Below the pieces are notes generated by a model that did not search any database, was not told where the DNA came from, and saw only the letters and a program-made list of their open reading frames with translations. From NCBI GenBank assembly GCA_913060895.1, contig CAJXSN010000007.1, positions 62,001 through 126,000 of the forward strand: 64,000 nucleotides of DNA, in the 5' to 3' direction. The position numbers and the translations under genes were made by a program. Origin of the DNA: an uncultured Sphingomonadaceae bacterium. Lineage in GTDB: Bacteria > Pseudomonadota > Alphaproteobacteria > Sphingomonadales > Sphingomonadaceae. Shown one piece after another: positions 27,974 to 36,611 of this stretch (its first letter is position 1; every line of letters begins with the position of its first letter).

Positions 27974-28177
27974 TCATTCTTGATTGAACGCGCGGCCACC
28001 GCGCCGCCGCCACAAGGTCAGTGCCTGTTCGCGCTCTTCGCCCTGAAGTTTGGCGGCGACCGCGAGAAACGCACCGAGCAGGACCGCACGGTCATCATCG
28101 GTCAGTTCGATCAGCCCTGCCTTTTTCACCAATCCGCCCAGTTCGATCAGTTGGCGCGTTCGTTCGCGTCGTTTCAT
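27974..28177 (-). CDS. traD: Conjugal transfer protein TraD (Ti type)
   Basis: A 67-residue protein, MKRRERTRQLIELGGLVKKA then GLIELTDDDRAVLLGAFLAVA, matching the small Ti-plasmid TraD (about 70 residues, with the LGGLVxKAGL core). TraD is a relaxosome accessory with no enzymatic role. It lies 37 bases after traC and upstream of the MNT-HEPN gene on the same strand. In Ti-type systems traG, the coupling protein, would follow; here it does not. Confidence 0.82.
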   Translation of the reverse strand: MKRRERTRQLIELGGLVKKAGLIELTDDDRAVLLGAFLAVAAKLQGEEREQALTLWRRRGGRAFNQE

Positions 28178-28214
28178 GGCCCAGGCTCTCGTGTCGGTGC
28201 GGCGCTGGCTGGCT

Positions 28215-28520
28215 TCAACGCGCAGTATCGCTGTCCGGGCCTTTCGCGCCGCCTTGATTGTTGCCCTTAGGTCGGTTGCTCGTAGTCCGCGTCTTTCCCT
28301 GAAAGAATGCCTGGCCCTTCGTCGCCCAACCCTCCCGCTTCTGAGGCTCGTTCGTGGTCGCGATCGTGACGAGTGCGCCGGTCAGTTCTTCGATGCTGAG
28401 CGTGTCGGCACCGGTCGCAATTACCAACTCGCCAAACTGCTGCACCTTGCGGGTCTTGAGCTGTGCTGCCTTCTCGTTGAGGGCCTTGAGCTCGGCGTCG
28501 AAATCTCTGGGTTTGCGCAT
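28215..28520 (-). CDS. traC: Conjugal transfer protein TraC (Ti type)
   Basis: A 101-residue, charged, helical protein divergent from traA across oriT, in the traC position. It reads MRKPRDFDAELKALNEKAAQ, LKTRKVQQFGELVIATGADT and LSIEELTGALVTIATTNEP, then a basic tail. TraC of Ti plasmids binds near oriT and helps the relaxase. The ATG at 28520 is six bases after CGGAGAC; an ATG at 28535 precedes that site and is less likely. Confidence 0.78.
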   Translation of the reverse strand: MRKPRDFDAELKALNEKAAQLKTRKVQQFGELVIATGADTLSIEELTGALVTIATTNEPQKREGWATKGQAFFQGKTRTTSNRPKGNNQGGAKGPDSDTAR

Positions 28521-28631
28521 GATTGTCTCCGTCATTGTGTGATGGGACCATCCTAAAGCGGGGCGCGTCCGAATGCTGCAATGTTGCCGGGACGGGCTGA
28601 CACGCGCCGGTCCCGAACAGGATTTTATCAT

Positions 28632-28668
28632 GTGAGGGCGCGCTTATACGTCATGCCGACGTCGCTTG
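28632..28668 (+). other. Origin of transfer (oriT), Ti/MOB-Q type
   Basis: In the 171-base gap between divergent traC and traA lies GTGAGGGCGCGCTTATACG, followed by the inverted repeat ACGTC-ATGCC-GACGT (28648-28662). From memory, agrobacterial Ti oriT has the closely similar AGGGCGCAATTATACGTCG core followed by a small inverted repeat. The nick should fall in the GGGCGC portion. Position beside the relaxase gene strengthens the call. Confidence 0.75.
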
Positions 28669-28691
28669 TTTGCAGTAACTGGATTGCCGCC

Positions 28692-31590
28692 ATGGCGATC
28701 TACCATTTCTCGGCAAAAGTCATTTCCCGCAGCGCCGGATCGAGCGCGGTTGCCTCCGCCGCCTACCGGTCCGCCGAGCGGCTCCACAATGACCGGCTGG
28801 ATCGTTCGCACGACTTCACCAACAAGGCTGGCGTCGTCCATTCCGAAGTGATGCTGCCCGACAATGCGCCCGAACGGCTGGGCGACCGCTCGACCCTGTG
28901 GAACGAGGTCGAGGCGACCGAACTACGCAAGGACGCGCAGCTCTCGCGCGAGATCGAATTCGCTATTCCGCGCGAGTTGGACCAGCAACAGGGCATCGAA
29001 CTGGCCCGCGATTTTGTCCAGACCGAGTTTGTTGAACGCGGGATGATCGCCGACCTCAACGTGCATTGGGACATCGGAGCCGACGGCCTCGCCAAACCGC
29101 ATGCCCATGTCATGCTCACCATGCGCGAGGTAGGTGAAGACGGCTTCGGTTCGAAGGTCCGCGACTGGAACCGTTCCGAGCTGATCAGCACATGGCGCGA
29201 GCGCTGGGCCGATCATGTGAACGAGCAGCTGGCATCGCTCGATATTGATGCGCGGATCGATCATCGCAGTCTGGAGGCGCAGGGGATCGACCTAGAGCCT
29301 CAGACCAAGATCGGTGCGCCCTCGCTGCGCATGGGGCCGGAAGCGGACCGGCTGATTGAGCATCATGCTATCGCCCGCGAGAATGGCGAGCGGATCATCG
29401 CCAATCCCGACATTGCCCTCGACGCAATCACTAAAGGCCAGGCGACATTTACGCGCCGCGATCTTGCTAAGTTCGTGCATCGCCATTCGGATGGAAAGGA
29501 CCAGTTCGATCGCGCGTTGAACGCGGTGAAGTCATCGCCTAATCTGGTCGCGTTGGGCAAAGATGGTCGCGGGAACGAACGCTTTACGTCGCGCGACATG
29601 ATCAAAGCGGAAGCGCGATTGGAACGCGCTTCCGCTTTGATCGCCGAACGCCAGCGGCACCGCGCACACGAGCAGGCGCGCAAACGCGCGCTCGCCGCCG
29701 CCGAGAAGCGAGGCCTTGTTCTTTCAGGGGAGCAGCGCGCGGCCTTCGAGCATGCTACCGCTGGAAAGGATCTTGGCGTTGTCGTCGGCTATGCCGGGAC
29801 AGGTAAGAGCGCGATGTTGGGCGTTACGCGAGAGGCGTGGGACGATGCGGGCCTGTCGGTGCGCGGCGCGGCGCTTTCCGGCATAGCTGCCGAGAATCTT
29901 GAAGACGGATCGGGTATCGCATCGCGCACGATCGCCAGTCTTGAGCATCAGTGGGCGCGAGAGCGCGACCTGCTGTCCGCGAGCGACGTGCTCGTTATAG
30001 ACGAAGCCGGGATGATCGGTTCGCGCCAGATGGAGCGTGTTCTGTCTGCCGTCAGCGAAGCCGGAGCGAAGGTTGTTCTGGTCGGTGATCCGCAGCAGTT
30101 GCAGGCCATCGAAGCGGGTGCGGCGTTCCGGTCGATCGCCGAGCGACACGGTCATGTCGAGATCACCGAGATCAGACGGCAGCAGATTGACTGGCAGCGC
30201 AATGCCACTAGGCATCTGGCGACCGGACGCACCGCCGATGCAGTTGACGCCTATAGCGGGAATGGCATGGTTCATGTTGCCGAGACGCGCGACGCTGCGC
30301 GTGAGGAACTGATTGAGAGCTGGAACCGCGAACGCGCCACCGATCCCGAGCACTCGCGGATGATTCTGACGCACACCAATGATGAGGTGCGCGCGCTCAA
30401 TGTCCTGGCGCGCGGCAAGCTGCGCGAGGGCGGCGCGCTTGGCCCGGACGTGTCCATGACCGCCGAGCGGGGCACACGAGACTTTGCAACCGGTGACCGG
30501 TTGATGTTCCTGCGCAACGATCGCGGGCTTGGCGTTAATAACGGAAGTCTCGGGACGGTGAGTTCGGTCAGCGCGCAGCGCATGGCCGTGCTGCTCGACG
30601 ATGGTCGCAGCGTCACTTTCGACACCAAGAGCTATGCGCATATCGACCACGGTTACGCCGCGACCATCCACAAGTCGCAAGGCGTGACCGTGAACCGCGC
30701 GCACGTTCTGGCCACGCCGGGATTGGATCAGCACAGCAGCTACGTCGCGCTGTCGCGTCACCGCGAATCCGTCTCGCTGCATTATGGCAGGGATGATTTC
30801 GCGGATGCCGGGAAGCTCGCCCGCGTTCTGTCGCGGGAGCGCGCCAAGGACATGGCTGGTGACTATGCGAGCGAGGGACTGGAGCGACGCTTTGCCGAGC
30901 GGCGCGGAATTGGCTTCCGCAAGCGGGTTGCCGAGATCGTCCGCAAGGTACCCGAAAAGGTTCGCGACTTGATTGACGGGATGCGGATGCCGCAAGAGAC
31001 AGCGGCGGAAGCAGATCGCCAGATCAGGGCGCAGGCAGCTGTTCGGCGTCACGCCCGGGCGGTCAGCAATCTGTTCCTTGGCACAGGAGAACGGTGCACC
31101 ACTTGATCATCCTTTCGAGCAGGGCCGCTATTCGCCGATGGCGAAGGAATTAGCAGCAGCGCGCGACGTGTTGAACGCCTTTGGCGAAAACTATTCTCGT
31201 GACATCGAGCGTGCCTACCTCGCAGACCGACCGCTTGCGCATGAAGCTGCGAACGGTCAGGTGCGTCCCGCCATTCTGGCGATGAAGGCTGAGCAAGGAA
31301 TTCGGGAAATTGGGCAGGAACGCGCCAGTCAGTTTGTCGCCCGCTGGCAAAAACTCGGGCGAGAGACCAAGCAGAACTACGAACGCGGGGATATGGGCAG
31401 CTACCATGCAACCCGGTCCCGGATAACAGACATGGCCAAAAGCCTTCAACGCGATCCCCAGCTTGAATCGCTCTTGGCCAATCGCAAGAACGAGCTAGGT
31501 ATCGGCACCATCAGTGGTCGCTCGCTTGGCAGCGAGTTGGCGTTTCGTCATGGTCTCGACTTGGGCCGAGGGCGAGGATTGGGGATTTGA
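28692..31590 (+). pseudogene. traA: Ti-type relaxase/helicase TraA, split by a frameshift
   Basis: The first 804 codons encode a MOB-Q relaxase (MAIYHFSAKVISRSAGSSAV, then the metal-binding PHAHVMLTM) fused to a RecD-like helicase. Helicase motifs are Walker A GYAGTGKS near residue 366, DEAGMIGSRQM, GDPQQL and a final GYAATIHKSQG. The frame ends at 31106. The natural C-terminus continues in the next frame from LAQENGAPLDHPFEQGRYSP to 31590, so a one-base indel lies near 31078-31082. Relaxase and helicase are intact, and the lost tail of about 170 residues may not be essential. I call it a pseudogene with reserve; a sequencing slip at the G pair is possible. Confidence 0.85.
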
Positions 31591-31687
31591 TAGGTGTACA
31601 TCACCAATCGGGAAATCTGCCGGTCAGGAATGCGCCTTAATTACGGTCAATCGCGGCGTCGTACCTAGTGTCGCCTGATCGCTGCCG

Positions 31688-32572
31688 TCAACGACCATAG
31701 GCGAACTTAGCAGTATAGCTATCGATTAGGTTTGCTTCCTCGTCTTCGAATTCGTCAGGCTCTTCAGGTAGCTCCTCGCTTGAAAACACCGTGAGAGTGT
31801 ACCCATAACTGCCAAGCCCCAGGACCTCCTCATCAAGGACAATCTTTGGTGGTCCATCAAACCAGTCTGCTAGTGTGGTTTCGCCTATACGGCGTTTGGC
31901 ACCTTCGATATTGGTTTTTTCCGAATTGAAATGTCGGGTCGTGGAATCGGGCAACAGATCACCTTTGCGGGGAAAGGCGCGGGGCTTCAGTTGTTTGAAG
32001 CCGTCTGAAAGAAACCCATAACAGATCTGGTTCTCACGGCTCATCACAACGGCCATGGGGTAAGGGCTGCATTCTGCAGCCCTAATTGCAGAGGCAGTTA
32101 ACGAACACTCGGATAATTCGGAAAGTTCCTCGACTCCCTCTAGGCCTATTTGGCCATCTCCGAGTGCCTGCCGGACCAAGTGCCCAGGCAAAAGCAGGCC
32201 GGAGGAGAAATGATCGGCTTCGATTTCGATCGCCTTATTGCCTTGAGAGAAGCCTGCCTTAGAAGCATGCAACGGCCCGGTCTTCAGTATCTCCTCTGGG
32301 TGGCCTTCGAGAAAATAGTGACCCAATTCATGGCCGACAGTGAAGCGTTGAAAGCCGGGGTTACTAATGTTGGTCGCATAGAAAATGCCGACGTCTTCGC
32401 CATTGAATATGATGCCACCGCTCACACCTATTTGGTCGGCTTTCTTCGCCTGAACCAAGATATCCTCATCTTCAGCGATTCTAAATGGGTCAATTGGGAA
32501 ACGCAGGAAGCCACATTCCTTCGCCTTGCGCTCACCGCACTTGCGTGCCCACTCTGCTCGCGTTGGCCTCAC
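31688..32572 (-). CDS. ImmA/IrrE family metallo-endopeptidase
   Basis: A 294-residue protein with the zinc protease site HELGHYF near residue 97 and a third ligand Glu in IEIEADHFSSGLLLP, the pattern of ImmA/IrrE (COG2856). ImmA cleaves the phage-like repressor ImmR after DNA damage. It starts with GTG overlapping the stop of the XRE gene (GTGA), so the two are coupled. A C-terminal acidic tail (EELPEEPDEFEDEEANL) is distinctive. The pair likely forms a regulated switch for island genes. Confidence 0.92.
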   Translation of the reverse strand: MRPTRAEWARKCGERKAKECGFLRFPIDPFRIAEDEDILVQAKKADQIGVSGGIIFNGEDVGIFYATNISNPGFQRFTVGHELGHYFLEGHPEEILKTGPLHASKAGFSQGNKAIEIEADHFSSGLLLPGHLVRQALGDGQIGLEGVEELSELSECSLTASAIRAAECSPYPMAVVMSRENQICYGFLSDGFKQLKPRAFPRKGDLLPDSTTRHFNSEKTNIEGAKRRIGETTLADWFDGPPKIVLDEEVLGLGSYGYTLTVFSSEELPEEPDEFEDEEANLIDSYTAKFAYGR

Positions 32573-32904
32573 GGGTCAGACCGCTCTCTTCGCTCGCGCA
32601 TCATATCGATCATGAGTTGGATTTGATCACGGTCCGCGCTGGAAAGGTCGTTTTCACCCCGGAACGCTGTTGTTGCGCCTTCCATGCTTGAGGTTCTGCC
32701 AAGCAAATAGTCCGAGCTCACGTTGAGCGCCTTCGCTAACGCTCGAACATTCGCGAACGAAGGCTTGCGTCGACCTCGTTCGAAATGTCCGATCGCAGCA
32801 GCTTGGAGGCCAGCTCTTTTCGCAAGTTCGGCCTGATTCATGTCGCGCTTATCCCGCGCGGCGGTGAGCCGCTCACCGAAATCGTTTTCGTTTGATATCA
32901 TCAT
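32569..32904 (-). CDS. XRE family repressor (ImmR-like)
   Basis: A 111-residue regulator with an N-terminal helix-turn-helix: FGERLTAARDKRDMNQAELA, then KRAGLQAAAIGHFERGRRKP and a LAKALNVSSDYLLGRT finish. A linker and a helical tail (LSSADRDQIQLMIDMMRERRE) follow. Two adjacent ATGs (32904, 32901) are possible starts. It is cotranscribed with the metallopeptidase gene, which presumably removes it by cleavage. CCTACG repeats lie directly upstream and between it and the divergent small gene, suggesting autoregulation. Confidence 0.92.
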   Translation of the reverse strand: MMISNENDFGERLTAARDKRDMNQAELAKRAGLQAAAIGHFERGRRKPSFANVRALAKALNVSSDYLLGRTSSMEGATTAFRGENDLSSADRDQIQLMIDMMRERRERSDP

Positions 32905-32907
32905 TGC

Positions 32908-33004
32908 CCTACGTTTAATATTGCTGTATACCTACGGAATAGTAGTTCAAATCCGTCGCAAATGCGGCGTTTATTTTTGCTCTATCGCCCTACGTTTGCG
33001 TAGG
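32908..33004. promoter_or_regulatory. Divergent operator region with repeated CCTACG
   Basis: CCTACG occurs at 32908-32913, 32931-32936 and 32989-32994, the last forming a perfect palindrome CCTACG-TTTG-CGTAGG (32989-33004). The first and third copies are both embedded in CCCTACGTTT. These lie between the XRE-ImmA operon and the rightward small genes. The XRE protein is the natural candidate to bind them. AT-rich DNA between copies could hold both promoters. Confidence 0.65.
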
Positions 33005-33055
33005 AAAATGTACGACGAATCGCAATCGCGGTCAATAAGGAAGGAGGTGAGTGAA

Positions 33056-33199
33056 ATGGCGGGCAAAAAGGGCAATTCCGAAGTGACAAGCAAGAAGGCG
33101 GCTTCCGCGGCATCAAAAGTGCTGCGTAATCCCAGTTCAAGCAAGGCTGCAAAAACAGCAGCAGCTTCGGCGCTGACGCAGCGTCCGAACAAGAAGTGA
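33056..33199 (+). CDS. Small Ala/Lys/Ser-rich protein
   Basis: A 47-residue basic protein, MAGKKGNSEVTSKKAASAAS followed by KVLRNPSSSKAAKTAAASAL and QRPNKK, with a near-perfect AAGGAGGTGA site (33041-33050) that fixes the ATG at 33056 rather than one at 33007. It resembles a family of tiny Ala/Ser/Lys proteins seen in many alphaproteobacteria, function unknown to me. Its composition hints at nucleic-acid binding. It is first downstream of the CCTACG operators, so probably controlled by the XRE protein. Confidence 0.7.
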   Translation: MAGKKGNSEVTSKKAASAASKVLRNPSSSKAAKTAAASALTQRPNKK

Positions 33200-33264
33200 C
33201 TACGAGCGGGGCAGCAATGTCCCGCTCACGACATCAAGAACCGACCAACAGATAGGAATAAATT

Positions 33265-33528
33265 ATGGCAAAGCGTTATGTTCGCCAGACTGGCAAGGAC
33301 AAGGATGGCGATATCACTCGCCTGTGCAACAGCGGGCATGATTGGTCACCCCGCTCGAAGACCAATGCAATTAGCGATATCGATTCGGGTACGCACGAGT
33401 ATTGGGTTAACTGGGCTAATAGCCCAGAAACCAAGATCCACGTCGTCAATGGCACCAACAGCAAGTATCTACGTACTGATCGGGACAATACCAGTAAGAA
33501 CAACTTGGATGATTTGCCGGATTGCTGA
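33265..33528 (+). CDS. DUF3892 domain protein
   Basis: An 87-residue protein reading MAKRYVRQTGKDKDGDITRL, CNSGHDWSPRSKTNAISDID and then GTHEYWVNW, the pattern of DUF3892, a short domain of unknown role common in island and phage-associated genes. A GATAGGAATAA ribosome site precedes it. The conserved Cys and His could bind a metal. It follows the small basic gene by 65 bases and ends before a strong terminator. Confidence 0.8.
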   Translation: MAKRYVRQTGKDKDGDITRLCNSGHDWSPRSKTNAISDIDSGTHEYWVNWANSPETKIHVVNGTNSKYLRTDRDNTSKNNLDDLPDC

Positions 33529-33536
33529 GTTATGTG

Positions 33537-33561
33537 AGCGCCGCGTCTTCAACGCGGCGCT
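33537..33561 (+). terminator. GC-rich stem-loop terminator
   Basis: Perfect 10-base arms AGCGCCGCGT and ACGCGGCGCT with a 5-base loop (CTTCA), followed by TCTC, begin 8 bases after the DUF3892 stop. The T-run is short, but stem strength and position fit an intrinsic terminator. The rest of the gap to 33801 shows nothing coding. Confidence 0.7.
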
Positions 33562-33801
33562 TCTCGCCAACAACAGCGGCCAGTCTCCAATCGGCCAGAC
33601 AAGCCAATCTGCTTCGCGCCCCAAAATCAGACAATTTCGATGGTGTCTGCTCACCTGATCGAAGAATGTCTGGTCATCGTGCGGGAATGAAATAGGGTGA
33701 ATGTCTGCGCTGCATGGAAAGCGAAAGTCGTGCACCTCCGGAAGCTGCGGCCATTCTGGCTTGATCGAACAATAATATTACCGTCGGACCGGGTGGGGTA
33801 G

Positions 33802-34539
33802 ATGAGCGCGAAGACCCAGATCATTGGAAAAATCGACCGTAAAACTAGGATCTACCGCATCTTCAGGAGGGATTATTTCTTCAACCTGTTCAGTGACGGG
33901 GACAATGTGCTGGTCCGACCGAAAATATGGGAAGACCCATTTGAAAACGTGTTCCTAAACGCGGAAGTTAGGACCGCCAACGGTGAGAAGGGCCGGTTTG
34001 GATTCCACGATGACGTGTACGGCCAGTGCTGGACATCGCATGCGGCGTCGGACGCGATGTGGAGAATCTACTCCGAAAAAAAGGATGCGATCCGGGTCAG
34101 AACAACGGTCGGCCAGTTGCTCGACAGTCTATGCGCTGCGAATGGCGACTGGGCGCATACAACCTGCTTTATCGGCAAGGTCGTTTACATGAGCGATAAA
34201 AACCTAAGCGCGTTTGCCGGGACCATCTTCAGGGACGGTATAACGCCCCACGCGGTCGCTCGCTCATTGCTGGTCAAGCGCAATGCCTACAAGCACGAAA
34301 ACGAGGTTCGGCTGATTTTCATCGAGCCCGGTAACAATAAGCACCTGAATGGTCTTTACAGACACGGAATCGATCCAAGCGCTCTGTTCGACCAGGCGAT
34401 GGCCGACCCGCGCCTACCCTACGAGAAATTTCTCCGGCTCAAGAAGCAAATCGTCAAGCGAACTGGCCTGACCGAAAAGCAGGTCAAACGCTCTTTACTC
34501 TACAGGCAGCCCGCGAGCTTCGTCGTCGAGATTCCGTAG
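33802..34539 (+). CDS. DUF2971 domain protein
   Basis: A 245-residue protein with the DUF2971 outline: an early RIYRIFRRDYFFNLFSDGDN, then VRPKIWEDPFENVFL, the central YGQCWTSHAASDAMWRIYS, and later KRNAYKHENEVRLIF. The family is widespread, cytoplasmic and of unknown chemistry, and is often found in defence islands and near toxin systems. It is a single gene with its own space on both sides. Composition is somewhat less GC-rich than the chromosome flanks, in keeping with transfer. Confidence 0.8.
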   Translation: MSAKTQIIGKIDRKTRIYRIFRRDYFFNLFSDGDNVLVRPKIWEDPFENVFLNAEVRTANGEKGRFGFHDDVYGQCWTSHAASDAMWRIYSEKKDAIRVRTTVGQLLDSLCAANGDWAHTTCFIGKVVYMSDKNLSAFAGTIFRDGITPHAVARSLLVKRNAYKHENEVRLIFIEPGNNKHLNGLYRHGIDPSALFDQAMADPRLPYEKFLRLKKQIVKRTGLTEKQVKRSLLYRQPASFVVEIP

Positions 34540-34892
34540 GGAGCGTCAAAAGAGCGCTAGCATGCTGTATCACCAAGTAAATTGGGACCATAGGGGTTGC
34601 CGAGAGACGATTCGAAATGTAATGAAACTGTGTGGTTTGAATAGAGATTGAGAAACGAACCTCTACTACCAGTTATTTTAGTGCCAGTGATTGTGCCATA
34701 TAAATAAACCACATTTTCATTGAATAGTAATTACAATTATTTAACTTGTACTATTGATTCCTCTTCTTGCACCATTTGTTTGTTCTTGTTCTCCCAGATA
34801 ATCTATAAAACCCGCAGAAATCCTAGGGATTTGGCCCATCGGTAGTTCCGAATTGTCCCGTTTATTCTCGGGGGTTCCAGCCATTTTTACAA
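34540..34892. other. AT-rich non-coding gap at the probable island edge
   Basis: No ORF is supported here. From about 34640 to 34810 the DNA is clearly AT-rich compared with the rest of the window (runs such as ATATAAATAAACC and AATTATTTAAC). The last 40 bases before the integrase remnant contain TCTCGGGGGTTCCAGCCATT, which may be an attachment site for that integrase, but it is neither a tRNA end I recognise nor a copy of the tRNA-Leu end. Confidence 0.5.
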
Positions 34893-35210
34893 ATGCCTCT
34901 AACCAAAACTCGGCTCCGCGCCCTCAAGACGAAAGACAAGCTTTGCAAGGTCGCTGACCAACGAGGCCCCTACATCGAAGTAACGCCAGCAGGCAGTAAG
35001 CTGTGGCGTTTCCGATACCGGCTCGGCATGACTAAGAAGAAACTCGCGATCGATACTAATGTTCGAGCTGCATTGCAGCGGCTTAGGACCGCGGCCCTTA
35101 TCGGAGTGGCGGTACTCTTCCCCCGCTTCGAACATTGGGTCGAAACGGTTCCACCTGCTATTGACCGGTCCGCAGCCAATTTCGTAGCTGCGCGTGAAAC
35201 AGCATCTTGA
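34893..35210 (+). pseudogene. Truncated P4-type integrase (N-terminal arm domain only)
   Basis: The first about 54 residues (MPLTKTRLRALKTKDKLCKV, then VADQRGPYIEVTPAGSKLWR and FRYRLGMTKKKLAI) match the DUF4102 arm-binding domain seen in the intact integrase at 21157. Past about base 35055 the reading no longer resembles an integrase and no core or catalytic domain follows. It is a different gene from the first integrase (clearly diverged sequence), so it marks a second, mostly deleted element abutting the island. The gap 35211-35353 holds nothing identifiable. Confidence 0.85.
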
Positions 35211-35353
35211 TTTTTCGTAAGCTTAGCGGAAAGCGCGCATAAGTTAGCATTGTCTTCCGGACAGCTGCGGGAGTTGAATTGAAACCTGGCAATAGTTCGG
35301 CCAGTTTCTTACTGCTGGGGATGGGCCCGGTCCTAGTCAACCGGTGCCAATAT

Positions 35354-36607
35354 TCAATCAGCTCCGTTTAGTCTGACATGACCCAACTCGGCGTGAGTTC
35401 CGGCAGCACGTAAAACCCGCAATGTGTTCCCGGACCATATTTTTTCCAGATCCTGTCTTGTATAGCCTGCTTTTAAAAGCGCGTCTGTAATTCTGGGGAG
35501 CGCTGCGACATCCTCCATGCCGACAACACCGCCGCCACCATCCCAGTCCAGACCGATGCCGACATGGTCTGGTCCGACGACCTTCAATGCGTGCAGCAAA
35601 TGAGCCATAAAATCGTCAAAATCCGGCACATCCTCGGCTGGATAAAGGCGGTCGATTTCGTTCCATCTATCAAGAAATTCTTTGTAGCTTTCGCGTGTCA
35701 TTTTTCCGTCGCCACGACTGCCAAATAATGCACCCAGCGCCTTCATCCTCTCGGGATTTTTTTCGGTTTCCCGCAAATAGCTACCGAAAGAGTTGATCTG
35801 AATAACTCCGCCCTTTGCTGCCAGCGCCCGTAAGCGATCATCATCTACATTGCGCGGATGGTCATAGATCGCCTTACAGCCCGAATGCGACAGGATGATC
35901 GGACTGGTCGAAAGTTCGAGAATGTCATCGAGCACAGCATCGGAACTGTGCGAAGCGTCCGCAACAATTCCCAGCCGGTTCATTTCCGCAAGCAGGTCTT
36001 TACCTAGCGGGCTCAGGCCTCCCCATTGCTCCCCCTTCGGATCGGTGGAGCTGTCTGCAAATTGATTATTGGCGAAATGGGCAAATCCGACCAGCCTTAC
36101 GCCCATGTCATGAAACAATGTTATCAAGCTGACATCTTCGCCCAGCGGATAGGCGTTTTCGATGCTCATATACACGATCCGCTTGCTATCGGCGGCAATG
36201 GCGGCTGCATCCTTTGTTTGCGTGGCAAGGGCGAAATGGGCAGGATCAGCTGCAACCATTTCACGAATGCTTAGGCCGCGCATAATCGCAAAATCCCGCG
36301 CTTTTTGATAATGCGCTGTGTCCAGCGGTCCTTGCGGCGTATAAATCGCCCAAAAGCCACCATCCAACCCGCCATTTTCCATACGCGGTAGATCAACCTG
36401 ACTGTGATCGCGATGGACATCGTGTTCATCAGTGATTTGCCAGTCCGGCCTGTCAAGCGATGCAGGCGTATCGAGATGTGCATCAAGAGTAATCAGGCTT
36501 TCATGGAGCGCCCGGGTTTCCGGGGGCATCTCAGCCCCCGGCGCTGCTGCTGCAGCTTGCGTCGAAAATATGGCCAGTACAACGCAGATGGCCAGGTTAT
36601 ATCTCAT
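35354..36607 (-). CDS. Membrane dipeptidase (peptidase M19), exported
   Basis: A 417-residue zinc dipeptidase with a signal peptide (YNLAICVVLAIFSTQAAAA). Ligands of the binuclear zinc site are visible: ITLDAHLDTP (His-x-Asp), MSIENAYPLG (bridging Glu), DASHSSD, LSHSGCKAIYDHPRN, and a closing GIGLDWDGGG Asp. M19 enzymes cleave dipeptides, often with D- or dehydro residues at the C-terminal side, and some act on beta-lactam-like or conjugated substrates. It is last in the leftward operon, 4 bases after the TonB receptor, so its substrate is probably what that receptor imports. Confidence 0.93.
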   Translation of the reverse strand: MRYNLAICVVLAIFSTQAAAAAPGAEMPPETRALHESLITLDAHLDTPASLDRPDWQITDEHDVHRDHSQVDLPRMENGGLDGGFWAIYTPQGPLDTAHYQKARDFAIMRGLSIREMVAADPAHFALATQTKDAAAIAADSKRIVYMSIENAYPLGEDVSLITLFHDMGVRLVGFAHFANNQFADSSTDPKGEQWGGLSPLGKDLLAEMNRLGIVADASHSSDAVLDDILELSTSPIILSHSGCKAIYDHPRNVDDDRLRALAAKGGVIQINSFGSYLRETEKNPERMKALGALFGSRGDGKMTRESYKEFLDRWNEIDRLYPAEDVPDFDDFMAHLLHALKVVGPDHVGIGLDWDGGGGVVGMEDVAALPRITDALLKAGYTRQDLEKIWSGNTLRVLRAAGTHAELGHVRLNGAD

Positions 36608-36611
36608 AGGA

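Larger units (their letters stand above)
20939..34892. mobile_element. Integrative mobilizable element at tRNA-Leu (right end uncertain)
   Basis: The segment from the tRNA-Leu to about 34.9 kb has an integrase, AlpA regulator, Ti-type oriT with traACD, toxin-antitoxin and defence-like cargo. No traG, no mating-pair genes and no replication gene are seen. It would need a helper conjugation system, hence IME rather than ICE. I could not find a second copy of the tRNA 3' end, so the right boundary is placed by gene content, before a truncated second integrase. Several broken genes suggest the element is ageing in place. Confidence 0.7.

Noticed and set aside
31078-31106. Programmed frameshift in traA
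   Set aside because: No slippery heptamer or downstream pseudoknot is evident, and related relaxases are read in one frame; mutation or sequencing error is simpler.
34850-34892. GGGGGTTCCAGCCATT as the 3' end of a tRNA or tmRNA
   Set aside because: No partner acceptor strand or cloverleaf could be built upstream, so it is only a possible attachment site.
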